A stretch of 64,000 nucleotides of DNA from Bacteroidales bacterium (GTDB taxonomy: Bacteria > Bacteroidota > Bacteroidia > Bacteroidales > F082): positions 1 to 64,000 of the forward strand of contig JAUYGX010000111.1 of assembly GCA_030690365.1 (NCBI GenBank), given 5' to 3'. The position numbers were made by a program, and so were the translations under genes. This document shows, piece by piece, positions 9,077 to 17,383 of the stretch. The first letter of the stretch is position 1; each line of letters begins with the position of its first letter. The notes below the pieces were generated by a model. It was given only the letters and a program-made list of their open reading frames with translations, did not search any database and was not told the origin of the DNA.

Positions 9077-12000
9077 TTAAAAGTTTAAGTTTACACCAAT
9101 TGAATAAACAGCCGAAACAGGATAGGTTCCATTATCAATACCATTTGAAATGACATTTTCGCTGGCGATATCCGGTGTGTAACCAGTAAATTTGGTTAAG
9201 GTAAATACATTGTCGGCTTTTACATAAAACCTCAGGTTTACAATGGAAGCCCTGGAAACCAGTCGGTCAGGAATGGTATATCCCAGGGTGATGTTACGGA
9301 GACGAGCGTAAGATCCATCCTGAATAAAATAATCGGATGGGGTGTAGTTATATCCGCCAAAGGATGGACGGGGTTCCGTGTTGCTGGTACCTTCGCCATT
9401 CCAAAAGTTAATTACATGGTGTTCAAAATTGTACGGATCGGGTCGCACCACTTCTTTACCATTAAAAATTTTGTTTCCGGTTTGGCCTTGTATCAAAGCC
9501 GAAAAGTCGAAACCTTTGTAGGTAAGTGTAAGGTTAACGCCAAAAATAAACTTAGGTACGGGTGATCCGATATAAGTGCGGTCGAGTCCGTTGATCACTC
9601 CATCGCCATTTACGTCAACAAATCGCAGATCGCCAACACCCGCCTGATTGCTATGTGGGTAAGCATCAAGTTCGGACTGATTTTGAAAAATGCCATCAGT
9701 CTGGTATCCGTAAAAAGCCCCGATTGGGAGGCCTACCCTACTTTGTGTTACAGGAATTCCGTTGCCCAGATAACCACCAATCAATACGGAATCGATACCG
9801 GCACTTCCACCAATTTCAAGTACTTCGTTGTGCAATGTGGAACCTAAAATGCCGATGCTGTACGATAAGTCACGGTTGATGACATCCTTCCAGTTAAAAT
9901 TAAACTCAAATCCTGTGTTTAATACTTTGGCAGCATTATAGGCTACTTTGGCATTTTGTCCATTTCCGAGGTAACCCGGCACGGAGAGAAATAATAAAAT
10001 ATCGCTGGTGGTCTTATGATAATAATCGAACTCAGCCGTTAAGCGATCGTTGAGGATTCCCACTTCTAAACCAACATCAAATTGCTGGGTTGTTTCCCAA
10101 ATAAGGTTTTCATTTCCGCTCACACCGTAGGTTACACCTGCATTGGGAGCAGCATTGAGTCCAAAAATAGTTAATACATTGGTTGTTTGAGAATAACGGG
10201 CATCGTAGGGAATTTTTTCGTTACCAATCAATCCATAACTGGTTCTAAGCTTTAACTTAGAAATGAGAGGAATGCTTTTAATGAAATTTTCCTGTGCCAG
10301 GTTCCAGGCCAAAGCAAATGAAGGAAAATTACCATACCTCTTACCCTCTGCAAATTTGGATGATCCGTCGCGGCGGAATGTTGCAGTTAAAATGTATCTA
10401 TCGTTGTAAACATAGTTCAATCGCATGAGGTAGGAAATCATTGAATAGTAATTATTGGCATCAACCCTATCGTAAATTCCTGTATAAGTATTTGTTAGGT
10501 AAGATGGCGAAGAGATGTACCAGAATGAAGACCCATCGCGTAATATATTTTGTGCAGGAATCCCTACCGCTTCGTTGGTATTTCGTTGCATTGTATAACC
10601 TGCCACAGCATCCAAAACATGTTTGCCTAAGGTCTTATTATAATTCAATGTGTTTTCCCACAACCAGCTAAAGGAATCGCCATAACCTTTGTTTAATGTG
10701 CTATTAACATTTTGTTGTTGACTGGCCGTACCATCAGGATTGTAAATGGTGTAGGCAGGTGTAAAGCTAACCGATTTGTCGTTTGAACCATCGATTCCAA
10801 AGCTGGTTTTAAAAGTAAATTCCTTTAAGAAATCAAGTTCGGCATAAATATTGCCCACGGCACGTACTCCTTTATTTTCGTTGTTGGAATAGGCCAGGGT
10901 AGCCAAAGGATTCCCCACATTATATACCACCCCATACGATCCGTCATCGTAATAAGGCACCAACAGGGGTTGTGCCCGGTATGCAGCATAGGTAACATCC
11001 GGTGCTATTTGTTGTTGATAGGGCGACACGGTAATGTTGTTGCCAATTTTAAGTCGGTCGCTAAGTTTATAAATATTATTTAATTTAAATGAGATGCGCT
11101 CGTAACCTGATTTATCAATGATTCCTTGCTGATTGTAATAGCCGACCCCTATATAATATTGCATTGATTTAGTTGCACCGGAAGCAAAAAATTCATGGTT
11201 TTGAACAGGGGCATCGTGATAGATCAAATCTTGCCAATCGGTATTTGGAACGGCATCCACATTGTTGTAACTACCTAATTTTATAGCATTTGATACGGTA
11301 GCAAATTCTTTTCCATTCAGCAAGTCAATTTTTTTAGACAACATTTGCAATCCAACTTCACCTGAATAGCCATAAGTGGTTTTCTCCTGCCCTACTGACC
11401 CTTGTTTTGTAGTTATCATCACAACGCCATTTGCTCCACGTGAACCATAAATGGCCGTAGAAGAAGCATCTTTTAGTATGGTCATGGAGCCAATGTCGGC
11501 ACTATTTAAAAATGAAATGTCGTTTAAAATCACTCCATCCACTACATAAATAGGAGCTGAGTTATTAAATGTGCCTACGCCACGAATTCTGACGATGGGC
11601 GTTGATCCGGGTTGTCCACTGGAGTTGGTAATTTGTACACCAGCCGCTTTGCCTTGTGCAGCCAAAATTGGATTTGAGGTGGTAATTTTGGTCAGATCTT
11701 TTGAATTAATAGAACTAACAGAGCCCGACAGGTCTGTTTTTTTAACTGTGCCATAACCAATTACAACCACTTCGTCAAGTCTGGTGGAGGCTGGTTCCAA
11801 CATCACATTTACAATCATTCTGTTTGAAATAGCAATAGATTGCGTAATGTAACCCAAGTAGGAAAAAAGAAGAACAGAATCGCCCGGCTGAAGCGACAAT
11901 TGATAATTTCCTTCAATATCAGTGGTGGTTCCCCGGGTGGTTCCCAAAATTACAACTGAAGCACCCGGAAGCGATTCATGTGTGTCGGAGGTTGTTACCG

Positions 12001-12121
12001 TACCTGAAACATTTTCTACCTGCTGCTGTGAAAAGGCAGTAAATCCACAAACAAGGATGATGCTAATCATCAAATAGCTTTTGTAATGATTAGCGCGTAG
12101 TAAAGTTAATCCATACAACAT
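9077..12121 (-). CDS. susC: SusC/RagA family TonB-dependent outer-membrane transporter
   Basis: A 1014-residue TonB-linked transporter. After a signal peptide ending near FTAFSQ comes a carboxypeptidase-regulatory-like domain (GTTRGTTTDIEGNYQLSL), the TonB-box region (LDEVVVIGYGTVKKTDLSG), a plug (VQITNSSGQPGSTPIVRIRG, YVVDGVIL, LKDASSTAIYGSRGANGVV) and a 22-strand barrel ending in an aromatic residue (SIGVNLNF). There is no N-terminal STN signalling domain, so regulation should not run through a sigma/anti-sigma pair. That agrees with the direct Y_Y_Y/LuxR regulator next door. It imports oligosaccharides, probably sophoro-oligosaccharides, into the periplasm with SusD as lid. Confidence 0.96.
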   Translation of the reverse strand: MLYGLTLLRANHYKSYLMISIILVCGFTAFSQQQVENVSGTVTTSDTHESLPGASVVILGTTRGTTTDIEGNYQLSLQPGDSVLLFSYLGYITQSIAISNRMIVNVMLEPASTRLDEVVVIGYGTVKKTDLSGSVSSINSKDLTKITTSNPILAAQGKAAGVQITNSSGQPGSTPIVRIRGVGTFNNSAPIYVVDGVILNDISFLNSADIGSMTILKDASSTAIYGSRGANGVVMITTKQGSVGQEKTTYGYSGEVGLQMLSKKIDLLNGKEFATVSNAIKLGSYNNVDAVPNTDWQDLIYHDAPVQNHEFFASGATKSMQYYIGVGYYNQQGIIDKSGYERISFKLNNIYKLSDRLKIGNNITVSPYQQQIAPDVTYAAYRAQPLLVPYYDDGSYGVVYNVGNPLATLAYSNNENKGVRAVGNIYAELDFLKEFTFKTSFGIDGSNDKSVSFTPAYTIYNPDGTASQQQNVNSTLNKGYGDSFSWLWENTLNYNKTLGKHVLDAVAGYTMQRNTNEAVGIPAQNILRDGSSFWYISSPSYLTNTYTGIYDRVDANNYYSMISYLMRLNYVYNDRYILTATFRRDGSSKFAEGKRYGNFPSFALAWNLAQENFIKSIPLISKLKLRTSYGLIGNEKIPYDARYSQTTNVLTIFGLNAAPNAGVTYGVSGNENLIWETTQQFDVGLEVGILNDRLTAEFDYYHKTTSDILLFLSVPGYLGNGQNAKVAYNAAKVLNTGFEFNFNWKDVINRDLSYSIGILGSTLHNEVLEIGGSAGIDSVLIGGYLGNGIPVTQSRVGLPIGAFYGYQTDGIFQNQSELDAYPHSNQAGVGDLRFVDVNGDGVINGLDRTYIGSPVPKFIFGVNLTLTYKGFDFSALIQGQTGNKIFNGKEVVRPDPYNFEHHVINFWNGEGTSNTEPRPSFGGYNYTPSDYFIQDGSYARLRNITLGYTIPDRLVSRASIVNLRFYVKADNVFTLTKFTGYTPDIASENVISNGIDNGTYPVSAVYSIGVNLNF

Positions 12122-12481
12122 AATTTTTATTTTAAATCATTGAAATTGCCTTCACACATTCTTTTCATTACAAAGAAACTAAACAAAATATGCAAATAAA
12201 AATATAATGACACTACATGGTTACGTCACGCCTTTTGAGCAACTTTTTTACACCCCTACATGGCTACATCAATGGCACATAAACAATTTTTATACCATTG
12301 ATTTACTACGCTTTAAAAACTGACTGATCCTGAATACTGCTCAAATTATTCTGAAAATTTCAAACGTTTTAGAGCAGTTTCCATGGCCTTCGTTATTGTA
12401 CCCCACCATAAAAAGGTTGTGAAAAATGGAGTCGAAAAAATGCTGCCAGCTGATTTTGCTATCCAATTCAGGATGTGTAGA
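12122..12481. other. Intergenic region upstream of the SusC operon
   Basis: About 360 bases between the regulator stop and the SusC start, both on the minus strand. It holds the duplicated CTACATGG motif described separately. No exact TAnnTTTG promoter element is visible on the minus strand, only approximate versions around 12185-12200. Short open frames here overlap each other on both strands and have no recognisable product. Confidence 0.6.
12213..12271 (-). promoter_or_regulatory. Duplicated 16-bp motif, candidate regulator binding sites
   Basis: CTACATGGTTACGTCA (12213-12228) and CTACATGGCTACATCA (12256-12271) match at 14 of 16 positions and are 43 bp apart, about four helical turns. The second copy is itself a tandem of two CTACAT half-sites spaced 8 bp. 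They lie about 90-150 bp upstream of the SusC start. The adjacent LuxR-type regulator is the obvious candidate to bind them; this is inference. Confidence 0.55.
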
Positions 12482-15355
12482 TTAAAATTGCATGATAAAC
12501 TCCACAAGGTTTTGCCTTGCATCAAGGCCAAGCCGCTTTCGCAGTCTGTACCTTCTGATTTCTACGCCACGGTTGGTAATATTAAGAAGGGGTGCTATTT
12601 CCTTGGAACTTAAATTAAGTTTAAGATAAGCACATAGTTTAAGGTCGCTTTGGGTTAACTCAGGATGCGACTGTTTTAGCCTTTTAAAGAAGTTTTGGTG
12701 GGCTTGGTCAAACAGGGCCTCAAACATTTGCCAATCGTGGTCGCTGGAGATATTTTTATTGATGAGACCTGAAATTTTCTCGAAATAACGGCCCGGGCTT
12801 TTGGAAATCAGTGAATTCTTTTGTTTTTCCAACTCCTTTTTGATTTCGATAAGCAATTCATTTTTACGGATGATCGACATGGTGGCATCGGCCAGCTGGA
12901 TGCTTTTATGCGATATTTCAATATGCAGGTTCTTATTCTGAAGCGAAATAATCTCCTGAAGCGATTGCTGCCTTTCCATTTCACGTTTGGCTTCCAGTTC
13001 GAATTGTTGCCGGATATTTTGTTTATTAATCTTTCTTCGGACGAAATACTGGCTTAGCAATAGAATCAAAACGCCTGCCGATACATAAAACACATAGGCA
13101 AGTGGTGAAGCGTACCAAATTGGAAGAACCGTAAAAGTATATTTTTGTGGTTCATTCAGCGTTCCGCTTGGATTAAAGGTTCGTAAATAAAATGTATAGG
13201 TTCCCTTGGGTAGTCGTGTATATTCAACTTCCTTGTTGTCGGACCAAGTGCTCCATACATGTTCCAATCCTTCGAGTTTATATTGGAACAACCTGTTGGC
13301 ACAAGGATTTTCGCAAGTTGTAAATGAAAAATAAATATTGTTCCACTGGTTTGCCAGGTGTATTCCTGACTTTTTCTGATCGAGATACTTTCTTTCATTG
13401 GAGGCATTCCAGGCATAAACCTCCATGAGCGTAACATGAAGGCTGTCGTTGCTTACTTTGCTCAGGGTATCGGTATTCGCAATAGCAAATCCATTCTCCA
13501 GACAAATTAAACTTTGATTGTTGGCGATGGGTACTACGTTTTCGTATCTATCTACTAAATCAACATGATAAAGAGGCAACATCATTTGATATATCAAATG
13601 TGCCCGATAGTTGGATATCTCGAACAAAGCCAGTTCATTTTTCATAATAAACCAGTATTTGTTGGCATCCATGGGTACAATCATATCGGCTGCCTGAAAT
13701 CTCCCTAGCCCCTGATTGAGTTCTATAAACGGAGTAAGCTTGCCTTCAAGGTCATTCCAGGTATAAAGCTGCTTACCGGTGGTAAAAACCACCCGGTGAT
13801 GAATTTTAAAAACATGGATATTGTTATCACCCGGAAGCCCGTACTGCTGCGAATAGAACTTGCTGTAATGCACACTATCAAGGGTTGAATTCAACTTCAA
13901 ACGGTATAACCCCTTTACATTATGACCGATCCAGATATTACCCAGATGATCAACTTCAATAAAACGGGATGGCTCCATAAATCCACTCACCTGATTTCTA
14001 AATTCCCACCCTTTATCTGTTTTTCGGTATATAACCAGCGAAGTATAAGTACTTTGTATGAGGTACGGCACATCGCCAACAATTATTTTTTGCAAAGAAT
14101 AACCACCACTTATATCGGATATTTTCTCCAGTTTATCGTTTTTTATAACAAATGTACCGTTGGTATGACCAACAAACAGGATGCCGTCGATATTTTTAAT
14201 TTGCCAAACCTGCCCTTGCGATTCATTTAAAAAATGATCGAAAATAAATTTGCCCCCTTGATAATAGTAGATCGAAATGCCTTTGTTGGTTCCAACATAA
14301 AGCTTGTTATGAAGTGCAGCAGCTGTATAAACAGCACCGAGTTGCTCGTCCTGCGCATAGTAAATGGTTATGGGATTGTTGAATGAAACCTGATCGATTC
14401 CTGAGTCAAGCCCCAGCCAGAGGTTGCCAAAACCATCGGCCATCATGGCCAGAATGGTATTATTTTGCAATCCGTTGTTATTGTCGATGTGCACCACCAA
14501 CTCTCCCAAGCTATCCAGTATATACAGGCCGTTTACGATGGTACCGATGGCCAGTTTGTCGCCCAGAACAACAGCATTGTTGATTTGAAATTCTTTAAGC
14601 AGTTCGTTGGCAGGAACCTTCCATGGTTCCATATTTCTACCATCGTACAAAAACAAACCATCAGAAGTGGTACCGATAAGCAGGCGGTTATTAGAAAAAG
14701 GCAATACCGTTTTAACCTCAGTACCCATTAATACACCTTGATTATCAATAATAACAAATTGATTGTTCTTCAATTCATAAAATTTTCCATCTGTCTCCTG
14801 GACGTACAATCTATCTTGCGCTTTAAGCAGAAATATCAGGTTGCCGGGCAAGGGAATGTTTTCGACCCTGTTTTCGTGATACACAAACAGCGAAGAGAAA
14901 CTCTGAAAATAAATATCTTCACCCAACTGCACGATTTTCCAGATTTCTTCATTGTGAAAGTGATAGTTCTGTAGCAGGTTTTTTAAGGAATGATAACGCA
15001 TGATACCTTCAGCATCCTTTTTCCAATAGCCAAATTCTTCGTACGACCCGATATAAATCCGCCCGTCATGTGCAGCATACACCGACCTTACAATATTCTG
15101 ATCAGGTGTACGAAACAAATCCCATTTCACCCCATTGTAAACCAGCAATCCTTCGTTATTTGCCACATAAACAATCCCTTTATCGTCAACGTCCACAGAC
15201 CAATTCTGACTTCCTGCATGGTAGTCGGATTTTGCAAACCGATTGATGGTGAATGAAGATTGTTGTCCAAAAACAGGAGGCAGGTAAACGACTATCAAAG
15301 CAAATCTAAGTATACAAAAATACCAATGCAGGTTTCTTCTCGATACACTTACCAT
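12482..15355 (-). CDS. Membrane-spanning Y_Y_Y sensor with LuxR-type DNA-binding domain
   Basis: A 957-residue one-component regulator. An N-terminal signal/anchor (about residues 12-30) precedes a large periplasmic sensor made of beta-propeller repeats resembling Reg_prop (KGIVYVANNEGLLVYNG, NLWLGLDSGIDQVSF, NIWIGHNVKGLYRLKL). A Y_Y_Y module follows (YKLEGLEHVWSTWSDNKEV, YTFYLRTFNPSG), then a transmembrane helix (about 750-772), a long coiled coil, and a C-terminal LuxR-like helix-turn-helix (LTQSDLKLCAYLKLNLSSKE). There is no histidine kinase or receiver domain, so it should couple periplasmic ligand directly to DNA binding, unlike hybrid two-component PUL regulators. It lies just upstream of SusC on the same strand and very likely activates the locus. 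Confidence 0.9.
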   Translation of the reverse strand: MVSVSRRNLHWYFCILRFALIVVYLPPVFGQQSSFTINRFAKSDYHAGSQNWSVDVDDKGIVYVANNEGLLVYNGVKWDLFRTPDQNIVRSVYAAHDGRIYIGSYEEFGYWKKDAEGIMRYHSLKNLLQNYHFHNEEIWKIVQLGEDIYFQSFSSLFVYHENRVENIPLPGNLIFLLKAQDRLYVQETDGKFYELKNNQFVIIDNQGVLMGTEVKTVLPFSNNRLLIGTTSDGLFLYDGRNMEPWKVPANELLKEFQINNAVVLGDKLAIGTIVNGLYILDSLGELVVHIDNNNGLQNNTILAMMADGFGNLWLGLDSGIDQVSFNNPITIYYAQDEQLGAVYTAAALHNKLYVGTNKGISIYYYQGGKFIFDHFLNESQGQVWQIKNIDGILFVGHTNGTFVIKNDKLEKISDISGGYSLQKIIVGDVPYLIQSTYTSLVIYRKTDKGWEFRNQVSGFMEPSRFIEVDHLGNIWIGHNVKGLYRLKLNSTLDSVHYSKFYSQQYGLPGDNNIHVFKIHHRVVFTTGKQLYTWNDLEGKLTPFIELNQGLGRFQAADMIVPMDANKYWFIMKNELALFEISNYRAHLIYQMMLPLYHVDLVDRYENVVPIANNQSLICLENGFAIANTDTLSKVSNDSLHVTLMEVYAWNASNERKYLDQKKSGIHLANQWNNIYFSFTTCENPCANRLFQYKLEGLEHVWSTWSDNKEVEYTRLPKGTYTFYLRTFNPSGTLNEPQKYTFTVLPIWYASPLAYVFYVSAGVLILLLSQYFVRRKINKQNIRQQFELEAKREMERQQSLQEIISLQNKNLHIEISHKSIQLADATMSIIRKNELLIEIKKELEKQKNSLISKSPGRYFEKISGLINKNISSDHDWQMFEALFDQAHQNFFKRLKQSHPELTQSDLKLCAYLKLNLSSKEIAPLLNITNRGVEIRRYRLRKRLGLDARQNLVEFIMQF

Positions 15356-15478
15356 TACCTTTTATTTTAAGGGAATACAAATTTGAGGTAAAGTTAACAT
15401 TTTTACGTTTGAACAACGCAACATTGGAAAGCAGCACCCACTCCGGTTCCTCTTCAGCAACAGGTTCAATACATTAAA

Positions 15479-16186
15479 CTATTTCACATGCAGCCCACAC
15501 TCCTTGGTTTCCGGGTTTTCCCACCACCAACGGCCGGCACGAACATCTTCACCGGGTTCGATGGCGCGTGTACAAGGCTGGCAACCAATGCTGGCAAAGC
15601 CCTTTTTATGAAGGGGATTGACCGGAATTTTATATTCCTTAATATAATCCCAGGTTTGGCTTTCCGTCCAGTCGATGAGCGGGTTGATCTTGAGCATGTT
15701 GTTGCTTGCATCCCACTCCACCACCTGCATGTTTTCGCGTGTAACTGATTGTTCACGACGTAAGCCGGTAATCCAGGCATCCAACTCCTGCATGGCCCTG
15801 GCTAGAGGCACCAGTTTACGCAAACGACAACATAACTTGCGGTTTTCAATGCTGTCGTAAAACAGGTTAATCCCTTTTTGAGCAACCATTGATTCTATCT
15901 CACGGGCATTTGGGAAAAAAACCTCCAGGTTGATTTTGTATTTTTTTGAAGTACGGTCCATCAGATCGTACGCTTCTGGAAAAAGCCGCCCGGTGTCGAG
16001 CGTAAATACCCGGGTGGAAGGATCAACTTCGGCCACCATTTGGGTAAGCACCTGATCTTCCAGTCCCAGACTTGTGGAAAGGGCAATTTTACCTTTAAAT
16101 TTCTCCAGGAAGAAGGCTACAATTTGTTGGGCTGATGCCCCGGAAAGCTGATCATTCCAGTCGGCTATGGTTGATGCGTAGATCAT
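15479..16186 (-). CDS. cysH: Assimilatory adenylyl-sulfate (APS) reductase
   Basis: A 235-residue enzyme of the PAPS/APS reductase family that reduces activated sulfate to sulfite in cysteine biosynthesis. The PP-loop fold is seen in ALSTSLGLEDQVL and FTLDTGRLFPEAYD. The paired cysteines KLCCRL and GCQPC bind a [4Fe-4S] cluster, the mark of enzymes that use APS rather than PAPS. The C-terminal KECGLH holds the catalytic cysteine. The ATG at 16186 is preferred because a TAnnTTTG promoter (16202-16209, minus) lies just upstream and would exclude the longer frame. No other sulfate-assimilation gene is next to it. Confidence 0.93.
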   Translation of the reverse strand: MIYASTIADWNDQLSGASAQQIVAFFLEKFKGKIALSTSLGLEDQVLTQMVAEVDPSTRVFTLDTGRLFPEAYDLMDRTSKKYKINLEVFFPNAREIESMVAQKGINLFYDSIENRKLCCRLRKLVPLARAMQELDAWITGLRREQSVTRENMQVVEWDASNNMLKINPLIDWTESQTWDYIKEYKIPVNPLHKKGFASIGCQPCTRAIEPGEDVRAGRWWWENPETKECGLHVK

Positions 16187-16201
16187 TTTTATGATTTTAG
16201 G

Positions 16202-16273
16202 CAAAAATAGTGTTTTCCTGAAAAAGAATACCAACCGATTTTATGGATTGATTTTGACAATAGCCTACTTTTG
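16202..16273. promoter_or_regulatory. Divergent promoters for cysH and the ATP-grasp gene
   Basis: TATTTTTG on the minus strand (16202-16209) serves cysH. TACTTTTG on the plus strand (16266-16273) serves the ATP-grasp gene. Both match the Bacteroidota -7 element TAnnTTTG and leave leaders of only about 10 bases, so they also decide both start codons. No well-spaced -33 element is clear for either. Confidence 0.6.
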
Positions 16274-16286
16274 CGCCAAAAAAAAT

Positions 16287-17147
16287 ATGGTCCTGTTATT
16301 TCTCACCTCATCCGAAATGCCTGATTTACTTCCTTATGATCAGGAAACCATTAAAAGTTTAACTCAACAAGGTATTGATGTTGATATTTTGGATTGGGAA
16401 AAGGTGATTCATACAGATCCCGCAAAACTCAGAAATTACAAGGCCATCATCATCCGTACCATCTGGAATTACTTTAAAAAACCGGAATCGTTTATCAAAA
16501 TGCTTGATTTCTTTAAAGAAAATCACCTGCCTCTACTCAATCCGGTGGATATTGTCAGGTGGAATATGGATAAGCGTTATTTGCAGGACCTACAAAATGA
16601 TGGAATTGAACTCATTCCAACGAAGTTTATTTTCAAGCACCATGAAAATGTATTTCAAAAAGCCATCAACCGAGGTTGGAAAACGATGGTATTAAAGCCC
16701 ATGATTTCAGGAGGTTCCTATCACACTTTCGTGATAACGGATCAGGAGGAAAACCGATTTAATGAACTCATTGAAGAATTCTATCAAAACCGTCCATACT
16801 TACTTCAGGAATTTATACCTGAAATCGCCAACGGAGAAATCTCGACCCTGTGTTTTGCCAATGGATACAGCTACAGCATTAAAAAAGTACCCCAAGCCGG
16901 TGATTACCGGGTACAATTTAACTATGGCGGACAATATCATGTTTGCCCGGTTGATCCACAAATTCAAGCTATTGCGCAAATAATTCAAGAGCGTTTAAAC
17001 AGCACAACCCTCTACCAAAGAGTTGACGGTGTTTGGAGAGACGGCCATTTTTTACTCATGGAAGTAGAGCTGATCGAACCTGATTTGTATCTGGGTCACC
17101 ATGAAGAAGCGTTGAATGAATGGGTGAAGAATTTAATGCTTTTATGA
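16287..17147 (+). CDS. ATP-grasp domain protein, substrate unknown
   Basis: A 286-residue protein of the RimK/glutathione-synthetase-like ATP-grasp fold. It starts at 16287, just after the TACTTTTG promoter; the longer frame would run through that promoter. An N-terminal preATP-grasp region (VLLFLTSSEMPDL, AIIIRTIWNYFKKP) precedes the ATP-grasp core with KTMVLKPMISGGSYHTF, RPYLLQEFIPEI, GEISTLCFANG and the metal-binding end LLMEVELIEPDLYLG. Such enzymes ligate a carboxylate to an amine or thiol through an acyl phosphate. The neighbouring cysH could hint at a sulfur metabolite, but there is no operon link and I would not assign a substrate. Confidence 0.8.
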   Translation: MVLLFLTSSEMPDLLPYDQETIKSLTQQGIDVDILDWEKVIHTDPAKLRNYKAIIIRTIWNYFKKPESFIKMLDFFKENHLPLLNPVDIVRWNMDKRYLQDLQNDGIELIPTKFIFKHHENVFQKAINRGWKTMVLKPMISGGSYHTFVITDQEENRFNELIEEFYQNRPYLLQEFIPEIANGEISTLCFANGYSYSIKKVPQAGDYRVQFNYGGQYHVCPVDPQIQAIAQIIQERLNSTTLYQRVDGVWRDGHFLLMEVELIEPDLYLGHHEEALNEWVKNLMLL

Positions 17148-17333
17148 GCAGGAAATACTGCCCTAGGATATTATTTCACCCCTGATTTACCGGCTTCATT
17201 ATTATTTTTGAAGCATAACCAAACTCAGTAAGCGCTTTTTAATTTTTTTTATCATTTACTACATAGCAAGTACCGAAAGAAGGTATCCGAATTAAAAATG
17301 CTAACTATTAATAAAGAACAAAAATTCTATTAT

Positions 17334-17383
17334 GCACATGTACATGTGCTTCTTATTAATATATTTGCACAAACACATGTGCA
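17334..17383 (+). promoter_or_regulatory. Promoter framed by ACATGT palindromes, candidate autoregulatory operator
   Basis: A perfect 16-bp palindrome GCACATGTACATGTGC (17334-17349) covers the expected -33 position. TATATTTG (17360-17367) matches the -7 element. A second palindromic core CACATGTG (17374-17381) ends two bases before the ATG at 17384. The leader would be only about 10 bases. Two copies of the same half-site on both sides of the -7 element look like a repressor operator. Confidence 0.65.

Noticed and set aside
12346-12613. Small frames on both strands near the regulator 3' end
   Set aside because: They overlap each other and the regulator gene, with no recognisable product or ribosome binding site.
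16287-17147. Glutathione synthetase
   Set aside because: Only the general ATP-grasp fold is visible and there is no glutamate-cysteine ligase nearby; the substrate cannot be named.
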